Below are positions 1 to 10,416 of a DNA stretch of 64,000 bases, one piece after another. How positions within the stretch are numbered: the stretch's first letter is position 1; every line of letters begins with the position of its first letter. The notes beneath the pieces are model-generated. The model saw only the letters and a program-made list of their open reading frames with translations, was not told where the DNA came from and did not search any database. The position numbers and the translations under genes were made by a program. Source of the DNA: Pyricularia pennisetigena (lineage: Eukaryota; Ascomycota; Sordariomycetes; Magnaporthales; Pyriculariaceae); NCBI RefSeq assembly GCF_004337985.1, contig NC_043740.1:3347030-3411029 (forward strand). Direction: 5' to 3'.

Positions 1-1391
1 TTTTAGGAGCTTGTCTGGCTTGCATGCGGGAGTAAGGAAGCACCTTCACCTTGCAAATGTTTCTTCTGCCAGCAAGCCGAGCCGTGTCTCCCCGTTGTGA
101 GGCGTTTTCTGCAAGCCGCTTAGGCAACGCTCGTTGGACGACTTTATCTGCACTTCGCCCTTTTCTTGACCGGGACCGGGACTGGGGACGGGCAAACGGG
201 GTGATAGACCAGAAGCCTTGCAAAATCGACATGGTTATTGTCTTGTCAACTCCGTGCTGATCCCCGTTCTTCACCCCCACATCGGTGGGCGAGGGGTATC
301 GTCATCTTGGCCACACCCCCCTCTCAGCTTTCTCGCCATGTACCGCCCAGATCCAAGTGGGTGGGAGATGCATACGCTCAACCATTCAGAGTACTTCTCT
401 CGACAGGCCTATCTTCCTTTTCAATCCCTCTGCCCGCAATCCCAGTGCTCTCATGCACTACTTACTGCACTCGTCTCTCCTTTCTTTCGTCTGCCTTGAC
501 CTCTATGTCTTGAACGGAAAGATACTTTTCGTTTAATACGTCTGTTCACCTGTTTGTTGCAATATCCATTCTTCAGATTGCTTATTAGTTAGATCAAGGC
601 TAGCTGCTCGACGCAGTGTCTCACCTCACATCCGTCACTCTCTTCCAAAGTCCACCATCACCCGGGTGCCATCGGTAATACACCCGTTTTGTCCATCAGC
701 TTTAACCGACTTACAGTGGTGGTGTGTTGAGCAGCTCGTTGCCCAGCGGAAACTACAGGCTTAGGCGCTGCCTACCTGTTCCACACTATCACCTCCGATC
801 TCACTCCGTCCCACCCACACAACGTCGTAACTTATTGCCAAGGCTAAAAGACTTATACGCGAACAACCTGTTAGGTTAGTGTTCTTTCCGTTCACTGTTA
901 CATTTTGTTCGAAGATGTGCCCCCCTGTCCAAAGAAACTATTTACACCATAAACTGGCATTTGAAAATTTCGATCCTTTTTTAAAGTTCTGAGTCTCCTC
1001 CATGTTTCTCTGCTCTTGTCCCCCCCTCCCATCTCCAAGAGATCTAGGCACACTTGGCCGGGGTTTCCGAGATGCTGAGCTCAGTTGATGTTATTTCCTC
1101 GTCATCCTGCACGACTTATCAACTGCGCCTTTCGTTTACGCTACCCTGAACACTGTCTGCCTAGTTTCGTGGGTTATCTGGCTTTTGATCACCGCTACCC
1201 ACAACCTCCTTGGTGCAACTCAACAGGCTCATCGGTATTTTTCTATGGCGATCGCTGACCACCCCACAGAGCATAGCCGGCTTTGCGAATACTTGTGTCG
1301 TTTGAAGGGCAAGGATGGATTGGTGATACACCCCTAGGATTACGACACGGCTCCCGCCGCCATTAATAACCACCAAGCACGCACATTCGAC
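1..1391. promoter_or_regulatory. Leader and upstream region of the first gene; no gene seen
   Basis: No ORF here has recognisable protein character on either strand; the short ones at 51-536 lack domain signals. The stretch is pyrimidine-rich in places and probably holds the promoter and a long 5' UTR of the large gene starting at 1392. A 5' UTR intron is possible but I could not assign one. Confidence 0.5.
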
Positions 1392-4300
1392 ATGTCGTCT
1401 CTGAGATTTGGGTCGATCCCAAAGATCGGTCGATCTGAGGAGAAGAGCGTGTCATCAAAAACCAACCCCTCAAAATCAACAAATGCAAGAGGACAAGGTT
1501 CTGTGGATAATTGGACCGGTCCTGCTGTCAAGAGTGCCCGGCCAGACATGGACACCTCTAGGTTTCAGACACCCGGTGTGCCAAGCTCAAGCAGAATACC
1601 TCCGGGACCAGCCAGGAAACCGCAGCCTAGGCAAGGGAGCTCACGGCCACCATTAACACACCAGGACAAATCTTGGGGATCCAGTTCTACTCAAACTATA
1701 ATATCTGGCCCTGCCAGGTCAACCTCTGAATCCATCCCCGTTCCTTCCACTACGCCCGTGGAGGAAAAGAAGCGACCCGTCCGAAACGTTTTGCGAAGAA
1801 GGTCTTCAAACATGATCCAAGAGGCCGTTGAACATCGCAAAGAAATCAGGATTGTCCCGCAAAGGAACGACTCTGCTTCCTCTGTACCTCGCTCTGTAAT
1901 GTCACCAGAATCTTTCACCAGCTCACAATACGATCGGAGCATCACCGAGTCGCCTGCCGAGATCCAAGTTGCGATGCGGGTCGAGCTCCCGACCACAAAC
2001 GCCCAGACAGTACGCATCTACCCAGAGTTGGATCGTTATGGAGGCGCAAGGCCATACCATGCAGGTACCGGTTCTTCGATAGAAGTTCCCTATCCCCTTT
2101 CCACTCACGATCTCCCGCCACCTACGCCTCTCTTCTCTGGAACCAGCAGCCAAATCAGCGGGTATAGCGGCAGCCCTTCTACTGGATTCTCTGGCTCTCC
2201 TGGTATTTGTCCATACAGCAGGGACACCACTCCCACGACCTCAATTCCGTCGCAGTCGCCGGCGCTCGTTGCACCAGGGCGATTTGCTGCCACTAAAATG
2301 AAGCAGAACAGTCCCGCTAGCGGTCAGAGTTCCAGGCCGCCAGTCACACGGAGGAGAGCTGGAAGCATACCGAACGAAGCTAGTGGTGCGGCGGGCGCTG
2401 ACCCTCATGGCCTTGCAGTCGTCAGGGAGGCACTCAACTCATCATCATCAGGCTCGACAGTCCGCGGTGGCGACAGAAAAGCTGAACTTGAACCAGAGCC
2501 CGAAGGCGGAAAGAGGGCCAGAAGAAGACTCGGCACGGTACCGCCTAGTCCTCCTCCTAGAACTTCATCCGAGAAACACAAGGACAGGGGGCCGGAGGCG
2601 TCTCCTTCAAAGCAAGCTCGTCAGCCCGCACCACTAATGATGACCTCACAGACAACGGAAGGACGTGCGCAGAAACCAACTGTCAGCAGGATACAGCCCC
2701 CTAGCCCTTCTGTTCTGCCAAGGGCAACACCTCCGATCAGGCCGAGTCGAGATGGAACTCCGGATTTGCTTTCGCAGTATGGAATGCCCATGCCCATTAT
2801 TCAAAGCAATCTCTCGTCGACTTCGATCGGGGAGAGACGCCAGAGTCTTCCTATGAGCCCTGGAGCCAACACCATTGCCAGCCCGAGATACCAGGGTGCC
2901 AGATCTGCGACACCTTCGCAGCTGCCACCACCATCCAAACTTCCCCATGGACGCGAGCCCACCCCTGCACCCCGGACTGTTGAGACTCGCAGACCCAGCC
3001 ATGGATCGGCGACCAGCCGGAGTCCTAGCCCCGGCATCACCAACTTCAGGACGCGATTTCTCTTCGGGCGACGGAAGACTGCAGGTGATGAACCCTCAAA
3101 GACATCCGAAAAGGCCACCGAAAAGAAGGAAAAGCCTCTTAGAAAAGGGCCTGCTGCCGGCACGGGACACGAAGGTTATGGGCGTGTCGGCATGCCCCAC
3201 AGGCGCCGCAGCAGCCTCAGCCGCGGGATTGCCGGCACAATGTCCTCGCAAGAAAGCCTGGAGAGCAGGTTGTCCGACGATCCGTTTCTGCAGGAACGTA
3301 CCAAGCCCGTCGTGATCGCTGGTGGTGAGGTTGTTCAGAACAACAACATTGGATCCGCGAAAAGTGACCAGAATCTGCCGGCAGGTGCCTCGAGAAACAT
3401 GTCAGATATCTCGCTTTCATCTCAAGGGGACCGTAATACATTGTGGCCATCACCCTTTCCCAAAGCTTCAACCACCGCTGGCCGCCGTCAATCAGACGTC
3501 AGTGACTCCGAGGGACCAGCCTTGGAAATGAGATCTACGCTGGCCTATAGAAGGTCAATGCAAAAGCTCAAAGACGGCGGAGACCAGTCGGCCTTGAGAC
3601 TTCCGAAGCCCATCAACACTCGATCGCCACGAGAGATTACTTCGCCAACCATGACCAGCCATGACACGAGCATTCTATCAGACGACAGTATAATCGAAAT
3701 GACTACTGGCCGTGTGTTGCAGGGACCAAGGGCAACGCCATCAGCCTCCGTTGGGCCCAAGAAACTGACCAAGAGAGCCAGATCGCCACGCAAGTGGAAT
3801 ATCTTTGGGCGCTCAAGCAGCCAAGTACCGTCCACTACCAGCAGGGAACCAACCCCAGTGGAGTCCCGCAAGGTGACTGCCCAAGTGCAGGTCAAGCCTG
3901 CCCCGAAAGCCAAGGCGTTCTATACTATGGACATGTCGGAGCAGGAAGACAACGGTGACCCCGCCGCTGCGGCGCAAAAAGCCCTATTGGAGGCACAGTT
4001 ACTCGAGTCACCCCCTCAACAGCCGGTGCAGCCTCAGCCACCAACGCACCCGCACATACCACCGATGGGTAGGCGCCAATCTGTACGCAGATCAGTCACG
4101 AGCCCCATGGAGTCTAGGCGCGGCGGCCTTGATGAAGTACCTGCCCAGACGGGGGCTTCTAAGCTCCCAATGGGCCCAGGGAAGCGTGCTTCGCTCACCA
4201 AGTCAAAACCCTCCGAGATTGCTCCCCGCGGTGGCGTAGTCTCGCCGCAACTGCGATCTCCACCGACAACTATACCTGCATACAGACGGACCTCTGTCAA

Positions 4301-6422
4301 TAGAGCCGTTTCAGCTGACCAAGATGCGAAGCGCGGTGGACTTGTTGACCCCGCATTCCAAGTACAGAAGCCACAGCAAACATCCAAGGCCGAGAGATAC
4401 ACCACCCCAACTCAGGAGTCTCCAGCGCCATCGACCGAACCAGCTATTTTGGACCAGCAACCGGCGACAAGGAGAGCCGGTCGACCCAGCCGCTTGCCCC
4501 AGGTTGGCCGAATCCCCAAGGTGGTCAGCGCCCGACCTGAGCCCACATCGCCAAAGAGCTTCTCGCGCCCGTTCCATCGGATCAGTCTCCTGCCACCGTC
4601 CCGCGACGAAACGGGGGACATCACCTCGATAGCAAAGGGACCAAGTCCGCCCAAGACCGCAAGTCCCGAGCCAGAGCCTGCCGAGTGCTTCTCGGACGAA
4701 GAAATGGAGACAACGACTGTGCACGATACTCAGGCCGTGACTAACTCTCCCCAGCGCCTCTCGCGAGAGATGACACCTGATATTGGCAAGTTCATCAACG
4801 ACTTTCTCTCGTTCCCGCCGCGCAAAAACTCGCACTCGACATCATGTACTACCACCTCCTCGAGCTCCAACGGCATGTATTGCTACGCAGATGCTACCGC
4901 TGTGGTACCGGCTCCCAATGCACCCCTTGCCGAGGACGAGGTTTGGCTGGAGTATGACGACTTGATCGGCGAGGAAGGCCTCAGAGTCCCAGCCTCCCCA
5001 AGCTCGTCTCATGGCACGCCTTTCCATCTGGAAGAATACGCCGCAAGTTTGACGAAGCCGGGCGGAGAGCAGTTGGAGTCTCCTACTTTCAGTCCTCATC
5101 CAGCCCCACATGTAGAGATGAAGGACGATGCTAGGGAAGACAAACACGAGAAGGAGCCAATTCCTTCAAGCATCTACAGCACCGACGAGACGAATATTTT
5201 GAACGAGGCTTTGGAGATGGGAATCATTCCGATTTCGTCCCCTTTTGTCACTCAAGACTTCAATGATTACAACGAGGCCGGCAGGCAGAAGCAAACCCTG
5301 CCACCCAGGCCACAGGCTGTTGCCGCTGACACGGCTGCGGTATCAAGCGCATCGACTCGTGCTGCTGCCGCCCAACGCAGCGGCGCGTCATCTTCGGTCA
5401 GCGACAGCCCCCGCCGCAGGAACAATAAGCGCGTATCGGTCTCGAGCGGCTCGAGCGGCCTCAGCGACGACAACTCGCCCTTGTCACAGGTTAATCTGCG
5501 CGTTGGCTCGATGACGGTGAGCAAATGGCTCACGTTTGGCCACGTACTGTTCAGCCCCGTGCGTGACGAGCTCGTCCCCGTTGATGGGTCCCTAAAGCGG
5601 CATTCAATCCTCGTCATAGATGGCCTCGGCAACGACGACTGGTCCTTTTACGCAGCCGAAACGTACCCCGAGGCCACCTTTTTCAACCTGTCGCCCCGGG
5701 CTCCGCTACCCAAGCCATCGCAGAAGAACGCCGAAGGCAGTTTTCCTCTTAGCCCGCCGAATCACCATCAGATCCAGTACAAGTCACACATGGACAAGTT
5801 TCCGTTTGGCGCCGAGAGCTTCATTGCGGTTGTTTTCCGATTCCCAGCTGCAGCACCCGAGGCGGCCTTCAGGAACATTGTGGCGGAGGCGCACCGAGTG
5901 CTCAAGCCGGGTGGGTTCATTGAGCTGTCGATTCTGGACCTGGACCTAAACAACATGGGCAACCGGTCGCGGCGGATGGTCCGGCGCCTCAAGGAGCGCA
6001 TCCACGCCGTTGCCCCAGAGACGTGTCTTAGCAGCACGGCGGATCTGCTGCTCAAGCTGGTCGGTCGCAAGGGTTTCGTCGACATCAAGTCGTGCCGGGT
6101 CGGCGTGCCCGTTGCTTCGGCGACTCCCGGGGGCCCACCGACAGCATCCAACAAGGCGAAGAACAGGCGAAAGGACGAGCGTTCCCTCGCCGAGATGATA
6201 TCGGATGACGGCCCCGTGGCGGACGAGAGCATCACCAAGATGGTGGCCAAGGTGGGCCGTTGGTGGTTCAGCCGCTGCTACGAGAACGGAGTGCTCGGTG
6301 CCAACAGCATGTGGAACGACCGGTGCCTGTTGGGCGAGTGCGAGGAGTGGGGGACGAGCCTCAAGCTGATGGTTTGTCATGCCCGGGTCCCCGACGCAAG
6401 GACGAGAGTTGCGAGTATTTGA
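1392..6422 (+). CDS. Large disordered protein with C-terminal SAM-dependent methyltransferase-like domain
   Basis: Intron-free ORF of 1676 residues. Residues 1 to about 1370 are Ser/Pro/Arg-rich and low in complexity, with many SPxx, RRxS and PPxP patches typical of phospho-regulated disordered scaffolds. A more conserved-looking acidic patch (EVWLEYDDLIGEEGL) lies near residue 1190. From about residue 1380 the protein becomes globular: ILVIDGLGNDDW near 1404 replaces the usual glycine-rich SAM loop, and AHRVLKPGGFIELSILDLD near 1505 is the typical post-motif segment of class I (Methyltransf_11-like) enzymes. A Trp/Cys-rich tail (KVGRWWFSRCYENG) follows. The weak SAM-loop motif means catalysis is uncertain and it could be a pseudo-enzyme scaffold. 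The ATG at 1392 is the first in frame and no intron is needed. Confidence 0.85.
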   Translation: MSSLRFGSIPKIGRSEEKSVSSKTNPSKSTNARGQGSVDNWTGPAVKSARPDMDTSRFQTPGVPSSSRIPPGPARKPQPRQGSSRPPLTHQDKSWGSSSTQTIISGPARSTSESIPVPSTTPVEEKKRPVRNVLRRRSSNMIQEAVEHRKEIRIVPQRNDSASSVPRSVMSPESFTSSQYDRSITESPAEIQVAMRVELPTTNAQTVRIYPELDRYGGARPYHAGTGSSIEVPYPLSTHDLPPPTPLFSGTSSQISGYSGSPSTGFSGSPGICPYSRDTTPTTSIPSQSPALVAPGRFAATKMKQNSPASGQSSRPPVTRRRAGSIPNEASGAAGADPHGLAVVREALNSSSSGSTVRGGDRKAELEPEPEGGKRARRRLGTVPPSPPPRTSSEKHKDRGPEASPSKQARQPAPLMMTSQTTEGRAQKPTVSRIQPPSPSVLPRATPPIRPSRDGTPDLLSQYGMPMPIIQSNLSSTSIGERRQSLPMSPGANTIASPRYQGARSATPSQLPPPSKLPHGREPTPAPRTVETRRPSHGSATSRSPSPGITNFRTRFLFGRRKTAGDEPSKTSEKATEKKEKPLRKGPAAGTGHEGYGRVGMPHRRRSSLSRGIAGTMSSQESLESRLSDDPFLQERTKPVVIAGGEVVQNNNIGSAKSDQNLPAGASRNMSDISLSSQGDRNTLWPSPFPKASTTAGRRQSDVSDSEGPALEMRSTLAYRRSMQKLKDGGDQSALRLPKPINTRSPREITSPTMTSHDTSILSDDSIIEMTTGRVLQGPRATPSASVGPKKLTKRARSPRKWNIFGRSSSQVPSTTSREPTPVESRKVTAQVQVKPAPKAKAFYTMDMSEQEDNGDPAAAAQKALLEAQLLESPPQQPVQPQPPTHPHIPPMGRRQSVRRSVTSPMESRRGGLDEVPAQTGASKLPMGPGKRASLTKSKPSEIAPRGGVVSPQLRSPPTTIPAYRRTSVNRAVSADQDAKRGGLVDPAFQVQKPQQTSKAERYTTPTQESPAPSTEPAILDQQPATRRAGRPSRLPQVGRIPKVVSARPEPTSPKSFSRPFHRISLLPPSRDETGDITSIAKGPSPPKTASPEPEPAECFSDEEMETTTVHDTQAVTNSPQRLSREMTPDIGKFINDFLSFPPRKNSHSTSCTTTSSSSNGMYCYADATAVVPAPNAPLAEDEVWLEYDDLIGEEGLRVPASPSSSHGTPFHLEEYAASLTKPGGEQLESPTFSPHPAPHVEMKDDAREDKHEKEPIPSSIYSTDETNILNEALEMGIIPISSPFVTQDFNDYNEAGRQKQTLPPRPQAVAADTAAVSSASTRAAAAQRSGASSSVSDSPRRRNNKRVSVSSGSSGLSDDNSPLSQVNLRVGSMTVSKWLTFGHVLFSPVRDELVPVDGSLKRHSILVIDGLGNDDWSFYAAETYPEATFFNLSPRAPLPKPSQKNAEGSFPLSPPNHHQIQYKSHMDKFPFGAESFIAVVFRFPAAAPEAAFRNIVAEAHRVLKPGGFIELSILDLDLNNMGNRSRRMVRRLKERIHAVAPETCLSSTADLLLKLVGRKGFVDIKSCRVGVPVASATPGGPPTASNKAKNRRKDERSLAEMISDDGPVADESITKMVAKVGRWWFSRCYENGVLGANSMWNDRCLLGECEEWGTSLKLMVCHARVPDARTRVASI

Positions 6423-7434
6423 GCATCTCATACATTTATCATCATTCTTGGATGATGGTTTTTCCTGGAGACGTTTTTGTTCTTGTCTAGTCTGTTAGTG
6501 CGGCTTTTTTTTCCTCTCACGGACGGAAAGACGGTTACATAGGGCGCAAGCCCGATGGTGCAACGCAACGGCTGCCTTGATTTATTTTTCTTTTCGTCCC
6601 ACTGCGACACAACGGCAATCCCTTAATGACCTCCTTTGAGGACACGACAATACACAAAAGCCGCCGACCGTTGTTTCAAGATTCCAGCCTTTTTCTCAAC
6701 AATGTCAGCATCAAAAAGACAATAAGAACGCCGGCGACGGCTAACTCTGTCATCAACATGAGTACATCATTCTATGGATCAGTCCTAGGATAGGGCTGCG
6801 CCCCATATATACTGCCACTTTTTTCATATTCATCACTTGTTCTCTCCTTTTTTTTCCTTCTTCTCTTTATCTTTTTTTGTTTGAGCTGCAGGATGGCAAT
6901 AATGGGATAAGATTAGCGCAGACCTTGACTGGTTCTTTTTGTTCTTTCTTTCTTTTTCTTTTTCAAAGCGAGCGAAGCAAAGTTTGTGTCTTGAGCGTTG
7001 TTGTTTTTTTCCGCTCAAAAACTAGATACCCAGTCAATGATGGCAATGATGATATGTAACAAGGCAACACATCGAAATGAGGCATTAGTACATAGCCTGC
7101 TAGGAGTGGAGCTTTGAGGCTTCCTGAGAGAAGTAGACGTAATAAATAAGTACTTCGCTACCTTGTATTTTGTTTTATTTTGTTTTCTGATGTGTAAATT
7201 GAGTGAAGTGTGTACCTGAGCTGTAGGCATCTTAAGTAGATTTCGCGTCCATCTCTCGTTGAAGGAAAAGAATAGAGAAAGCCTCCTTGATAGTCGTCTC
7301 AACAACATGGAGAAGAGTACAGCCACCCTGCTCCCGCTCTTTGATACTAGACACGAAAACTAGCTCTAAGTACCTCGGCCACCACAGTACACACACCAAA
7401 AAAAAAAAAAAAGAATAATTCACGGCAACTCCCA
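6423..7434. other. Convergent 3' flanks, T-rich; no gene
   Basis: The stretch lies between the stop of the methyltransferase-like gene on + and the stop of the PAC4-like gene on -. It is T-rich (6840-6965) and has an A15 run at 7398-7412 just beyond the minus-strand stop. The short ORFs are low-complexity. It most likely carries both 3' UTRs and poly(A) signals. Confidence 0.5.
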
Positions 7435-8087
7435 TCAAACGACCCCATTGGCGCTCGGCAGGGCCAGGCTCGCGACGACGGCGTCGACCACGGCGCGGAA
7501 CGCCTCCATCTCCTCGTCGGCGGTCCCGCCCATGCCGGCGCTCATCAGGCTCACCGAGTTGCCGACGTAGGTGGGCAGTCCGGAACGCTTGGCGACGAGG
7601 CGGGCGAGGCGGGTGGCGAACTCGAGCGTCGGCTCGACGGTCATGAGAGGGGTGCAAAGGGGTTGGGAGGGATTGAAGCGCTTTTTTTTGTGTTATTGTG
7701 AGGAGGGAGGAGAGTGTGTGTTAGTGTTGGTAATAGGGAGAAGGGGTTTTTTTTTTCTTTTGTTTCTCTTTTCACCTCGCTTCTTTGGTTCGATGTGAAA
7801 GAAAGGCATACATAGATATATATCTTTGACAAGAGTATATTTGAAAAGAAGACAAGAAAAAAAAAAAACCAAAAACTTACGTCTGGGATGGCATATACAA
7901 ACGAGCCCAGCGGCGTCGGGGTAGTGGCTTCGTCGGCCGAGGCGGTCGTCACCAAGAGCAAGATGGACTTTGGGCGGACGGTCAGGTGGATGTAGAGCCT
8001 GGTGTCGAGGGAGCGGGGGAGTGGGATGGAAATCTGGTGTGTTTTGGTGGCTTCATTGCCTGTGGCGGCGACGGCGGCAGAAGTCAT
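7435..8087 (-). CDS. Proteasome assembly chaperone 4 (PAC4/POC4-like), two exons
   Basis: Exon 1 is 8087-7881 (69 codons), the intron is 7880-7681 (200 bp, donor GTAAGT, acceptor AAAAAAAG), and exon 2 is 7680-7435; both junctions are phase 0. The spliced protein has 150 residues. The join reads GSFVYAIPD then RFNPSQPLCTPL, continuing into EPTLEFATRLARLVAKRSG and LPTYVGNSVSL. That C-terminal RLAR-K-x-V-x-V block is characteristic of PAC4/PSMG4-family chaperones, which pair with PAC3 and help build the 20S alpha ring. The N-terminal beta strands (ISIPLP, RLYIHLTV, SILLLVT) fit the small fold. The gene is divergent from the carnosine methyltransferase-like gene, with 601 bp between start codons. 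Family assignment is from memory of motifs. Confidence 0.8.
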
Positions 8088-8688
8088 GATGAAGGGGGCT
8101 TTTTTCTTTCTTTCTTTCTCCCTGCTGTGGGCTCAGGTATTTAAAACCAAAACTTATTTCTTGCTGCGTTTTCCTATGTTGACAGACAGTGGTTGAATCG
8201 GTTGTGTTTACTATATGCGGTCTGCCTGATTTCACAGTCGCGATGCCCACCAATAACAGCCCTACTGCTGCTGTAATACTTTTAGGGTTCCACAGCGCAG
8301 GGGACTGTCGATCCAATCTGATCACTGTCCTGAATCTGCCCCACTACATGGATTGCCGGATGCAACTTGATAAAAATGACATCCAGTTGGTTGGTTGTTT
8401 GAGAGTCACAAACTGATGCTCGTTTGGCTTGTCCAGATGATCAAATAACTCATAATATTTGGATTTAGGAATGAAATTTGCCTACACTTGATGTCTGTCG
8501 GTTGCGCTACAGTTCCGGTTTTAAGCTGACGTTTTCAAACCCGTCATTAAAATCGAGGTGCCTGACTAAAAGACGGACTTGACTTTGTTAACCCCTCCTC
8601 TCCTTTTTCCTCACAATTATCAAATCCGGACAGTGAGGTACCAGGACGGATTCAATATCCAACTCTGAACACCTACCTAACGAGAATC
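8088..8688. promoter_or_regulatory. Shared divergent promoter region (601 bp)
   Basis: Head-to-head intergenic region between the PAC4-like gene (-) and the N2227 methyltransferase-like gene (+). It must hold both promoters. No clear TATA box or unusual repeat was seen. The ORF at 8189-8416 has no domain character. Confidence 0.6.
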
Positions 8689-10058
8689 ATGGCGGCCCAA
8701 GATGACTGGCAGGGTGTTGAAAACGACATTTCAGACCCGGAAGAGCTTCGAGTCATCTACCAGGCTTTGGACTCCTTTTTGTGAGTTCTCGCCCGAATCA
8801 TCCGAGATCGCTCACGGTTGCTGATCCAACACCAAAACCTCTCAACTGCCTAAACGCACACACACAAAAAAAAAAAAAAAAAAATGAATAAAGCCGATAC
8901 GCAAAAGTTGCACATTTCAACTGCACCCACCTCCGGAGGCAGTCCTTTTACGCCCTGCCCCAGGCCCACTGGAAGCTCCTGGCCTCCCCTCCCTTCAACT
9001 ATCTCGACACGCTCGAGAGGGTCGACGCAGCCATCGACACCAATGCCGAGCTGGCCCGCGCCATCGCCGAGGCTGGCATGGCGTCTTTCCACATGCAGGA
9101 GTCGAGGACGTCGTTTGACGGCATCGCCAAGGCCAACGATATCGACAAGGCCAGGAGCACGCTGAGGCAGTTCTACCGCGACTGGTCCGCCGAGGGCCGC
9201 CTGGAGAGGGAGGCCAGCTATGGGCCCGTCAAGCAGTACCTGCTGCACATGGAGAGGGTCCGGGTCCAGGAGTGGTTTGGACCCACGCCCCCGAGCCCCC
9301 TGCCCACCCTGCCCCCGCTCAAGGTGCTCGTCCCCGGCGCCGGGCTGGGCAGGTTGGTGTTTGACCTGTGCGACCTGGGCTACGAGGTGGAGGGCAACGA
9401 GATATCCTACCACCAGCTGCTCGCGTCGTCGTACATACTCAACCGCGCCCCGGCCGCCCGCCAGCACACCATCTACCCCTGGGTGCAGTCCTTTAGCAAC
9501 CACGCCAGCCGGGCCAACCAGTTCCGGTCCTACGCGGTCCCGGACCTGCACCCGGCCACGCAGCTCGCGGCGCCCACGAGGGCCGGCGGCAGCATGTCCA
9601 TGTCGGCGGCCGACTTTTTGTGCCTGTACGAGCAGGAGGCGCAGCGCGAGAGGTTCGACGCCGTCGCCAGCGTCTTCTTCCTCGACACGGCCCCGAACCT
9701 GATCCGCTACATCGAGGCCATCCGCAACTGCCTCCGGCCCGGCGGCGTGCTCATCAACGTCGGGCCCCTGCTGTGGCACTTTGAGGACAACGCACCGGGA
9801 AACCACGGCAGGGACGACGACGGCGACGGCGAGCACGACCCGTCCGCCTCGAGCGGCATCGCGGACCCGGGGAGCTTCGAGCTGACCGAGGACGAGGTCA
9901 TTGCCCTCGTCGAGAGGCTCGGCTTCGAGATGGTCAGGAAGGATCCCATGCCCGTCGAGGCCCCGTACATCCAGGACCGGGAGAGCATGTTGAGGACCGT
10001 GTACAGGGCGAGTTCCTGGGTTGCCAAGAAGAAGATTGGATGGGTGAATGATGTTTGA
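8689..10058 (+). CDS. N2227-family (carnosine N-methyltransferase-like) SAM-dependent methyltransferase, two exons
   Basis: Exon 1 is 8689-8780, the intron is 8781-8893 (113 bp, GTGAGT...AAAG) and exon 2 is 8894-10058, giving 418 residues. The splice joins ALDSF to FRYAKVAHFNCTH then LRRQSFYALPQAHWKLL, a block typical of the N2227 family just before its methyltransferase fold. Motif I is KVLVPGAGLGRLVFDLCDLG, followed by the acidic segment YEVEGNEISYHQL. Later come DAVASVFFLDTAPNLIRYIEAI, CLRPGGVLINVGPLLWHFED and a C-terminal FEMVRKDP block. Family members methylate carnosine/anserine-type dipeptides; the fungal substrate is not settled. The first ATG at 8689 sits in CGAGAATCATGG. The acceptor is odd: it follows an A19 run rather than a pyrimidine tract. 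Confidence 0.9.
8866..8884 (+). repeat. A19 homopolymer at a 3' splice site
   Basis: A pure A run ends 8 bases before the predicted acceptor AG of the methyltransferase-like gene's intron. The likely branch site is CTAAAC at 8850-8855. Confidence 0.9.
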
Positions 10059-10150
10059 AGATGTATGGCGTCACGGGTGTTTCTTTTTGTTTCTTTTTTT
10101 TTTGGCAGAGGCGTGGAACATAGAGGGGAGTTTGATTACATTGTGTGAGA

Positions 10151-10186
<36 letters not shown>

Positions 10187-10416
10187 GTTTGTTCATTGTC
10201 TTTTTACCAATATCTGATGCATCCAAACCAGATTCGATGACATTGTTAATAGCATATACGCCAACCCAAGTAACCTCGTATAGTTACAACGTACAAACCA
10301 GCAAGCATCAAAAATTTTTTTTTTTCTTTATCGAAACTCAACTTGATTCTGACAAGAATACTCCATACCCAGTAATCAACCCTCTCCCTTTAAACTAAAG
10401 AGGAAAAAAAAAAAAA
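10059..10416. other. Convergent 3' flanks with T29 tract; no gene
   Basis: The 358 bp between the methyltransferase-like stop (+) and the SDR stop (-) are T-rich, with a pure T29 run at 10158-10186, a T run near 10315-10325 and an A run just past the SDR stop. Probably two 3' UTRs and terminators. Confidence 0.5.

Noticed and set aside
7232..7657. Arg-rich 141-residue minus frame
   Set aside because: It overlaps PAC4-like exon 2 in another frame and crosses homopolymers.
8884..9165. Alternative start of the methyltransferase-like gene inside exon 2
   Set aside because: The frame is wrong; the spliced frame restores family-typical sequence.
9000..9836. 328-residue minus ORF opposite the methyltransferase-like gene
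   Set aside because: High-GC antisense shadow of a well-supported CDS.
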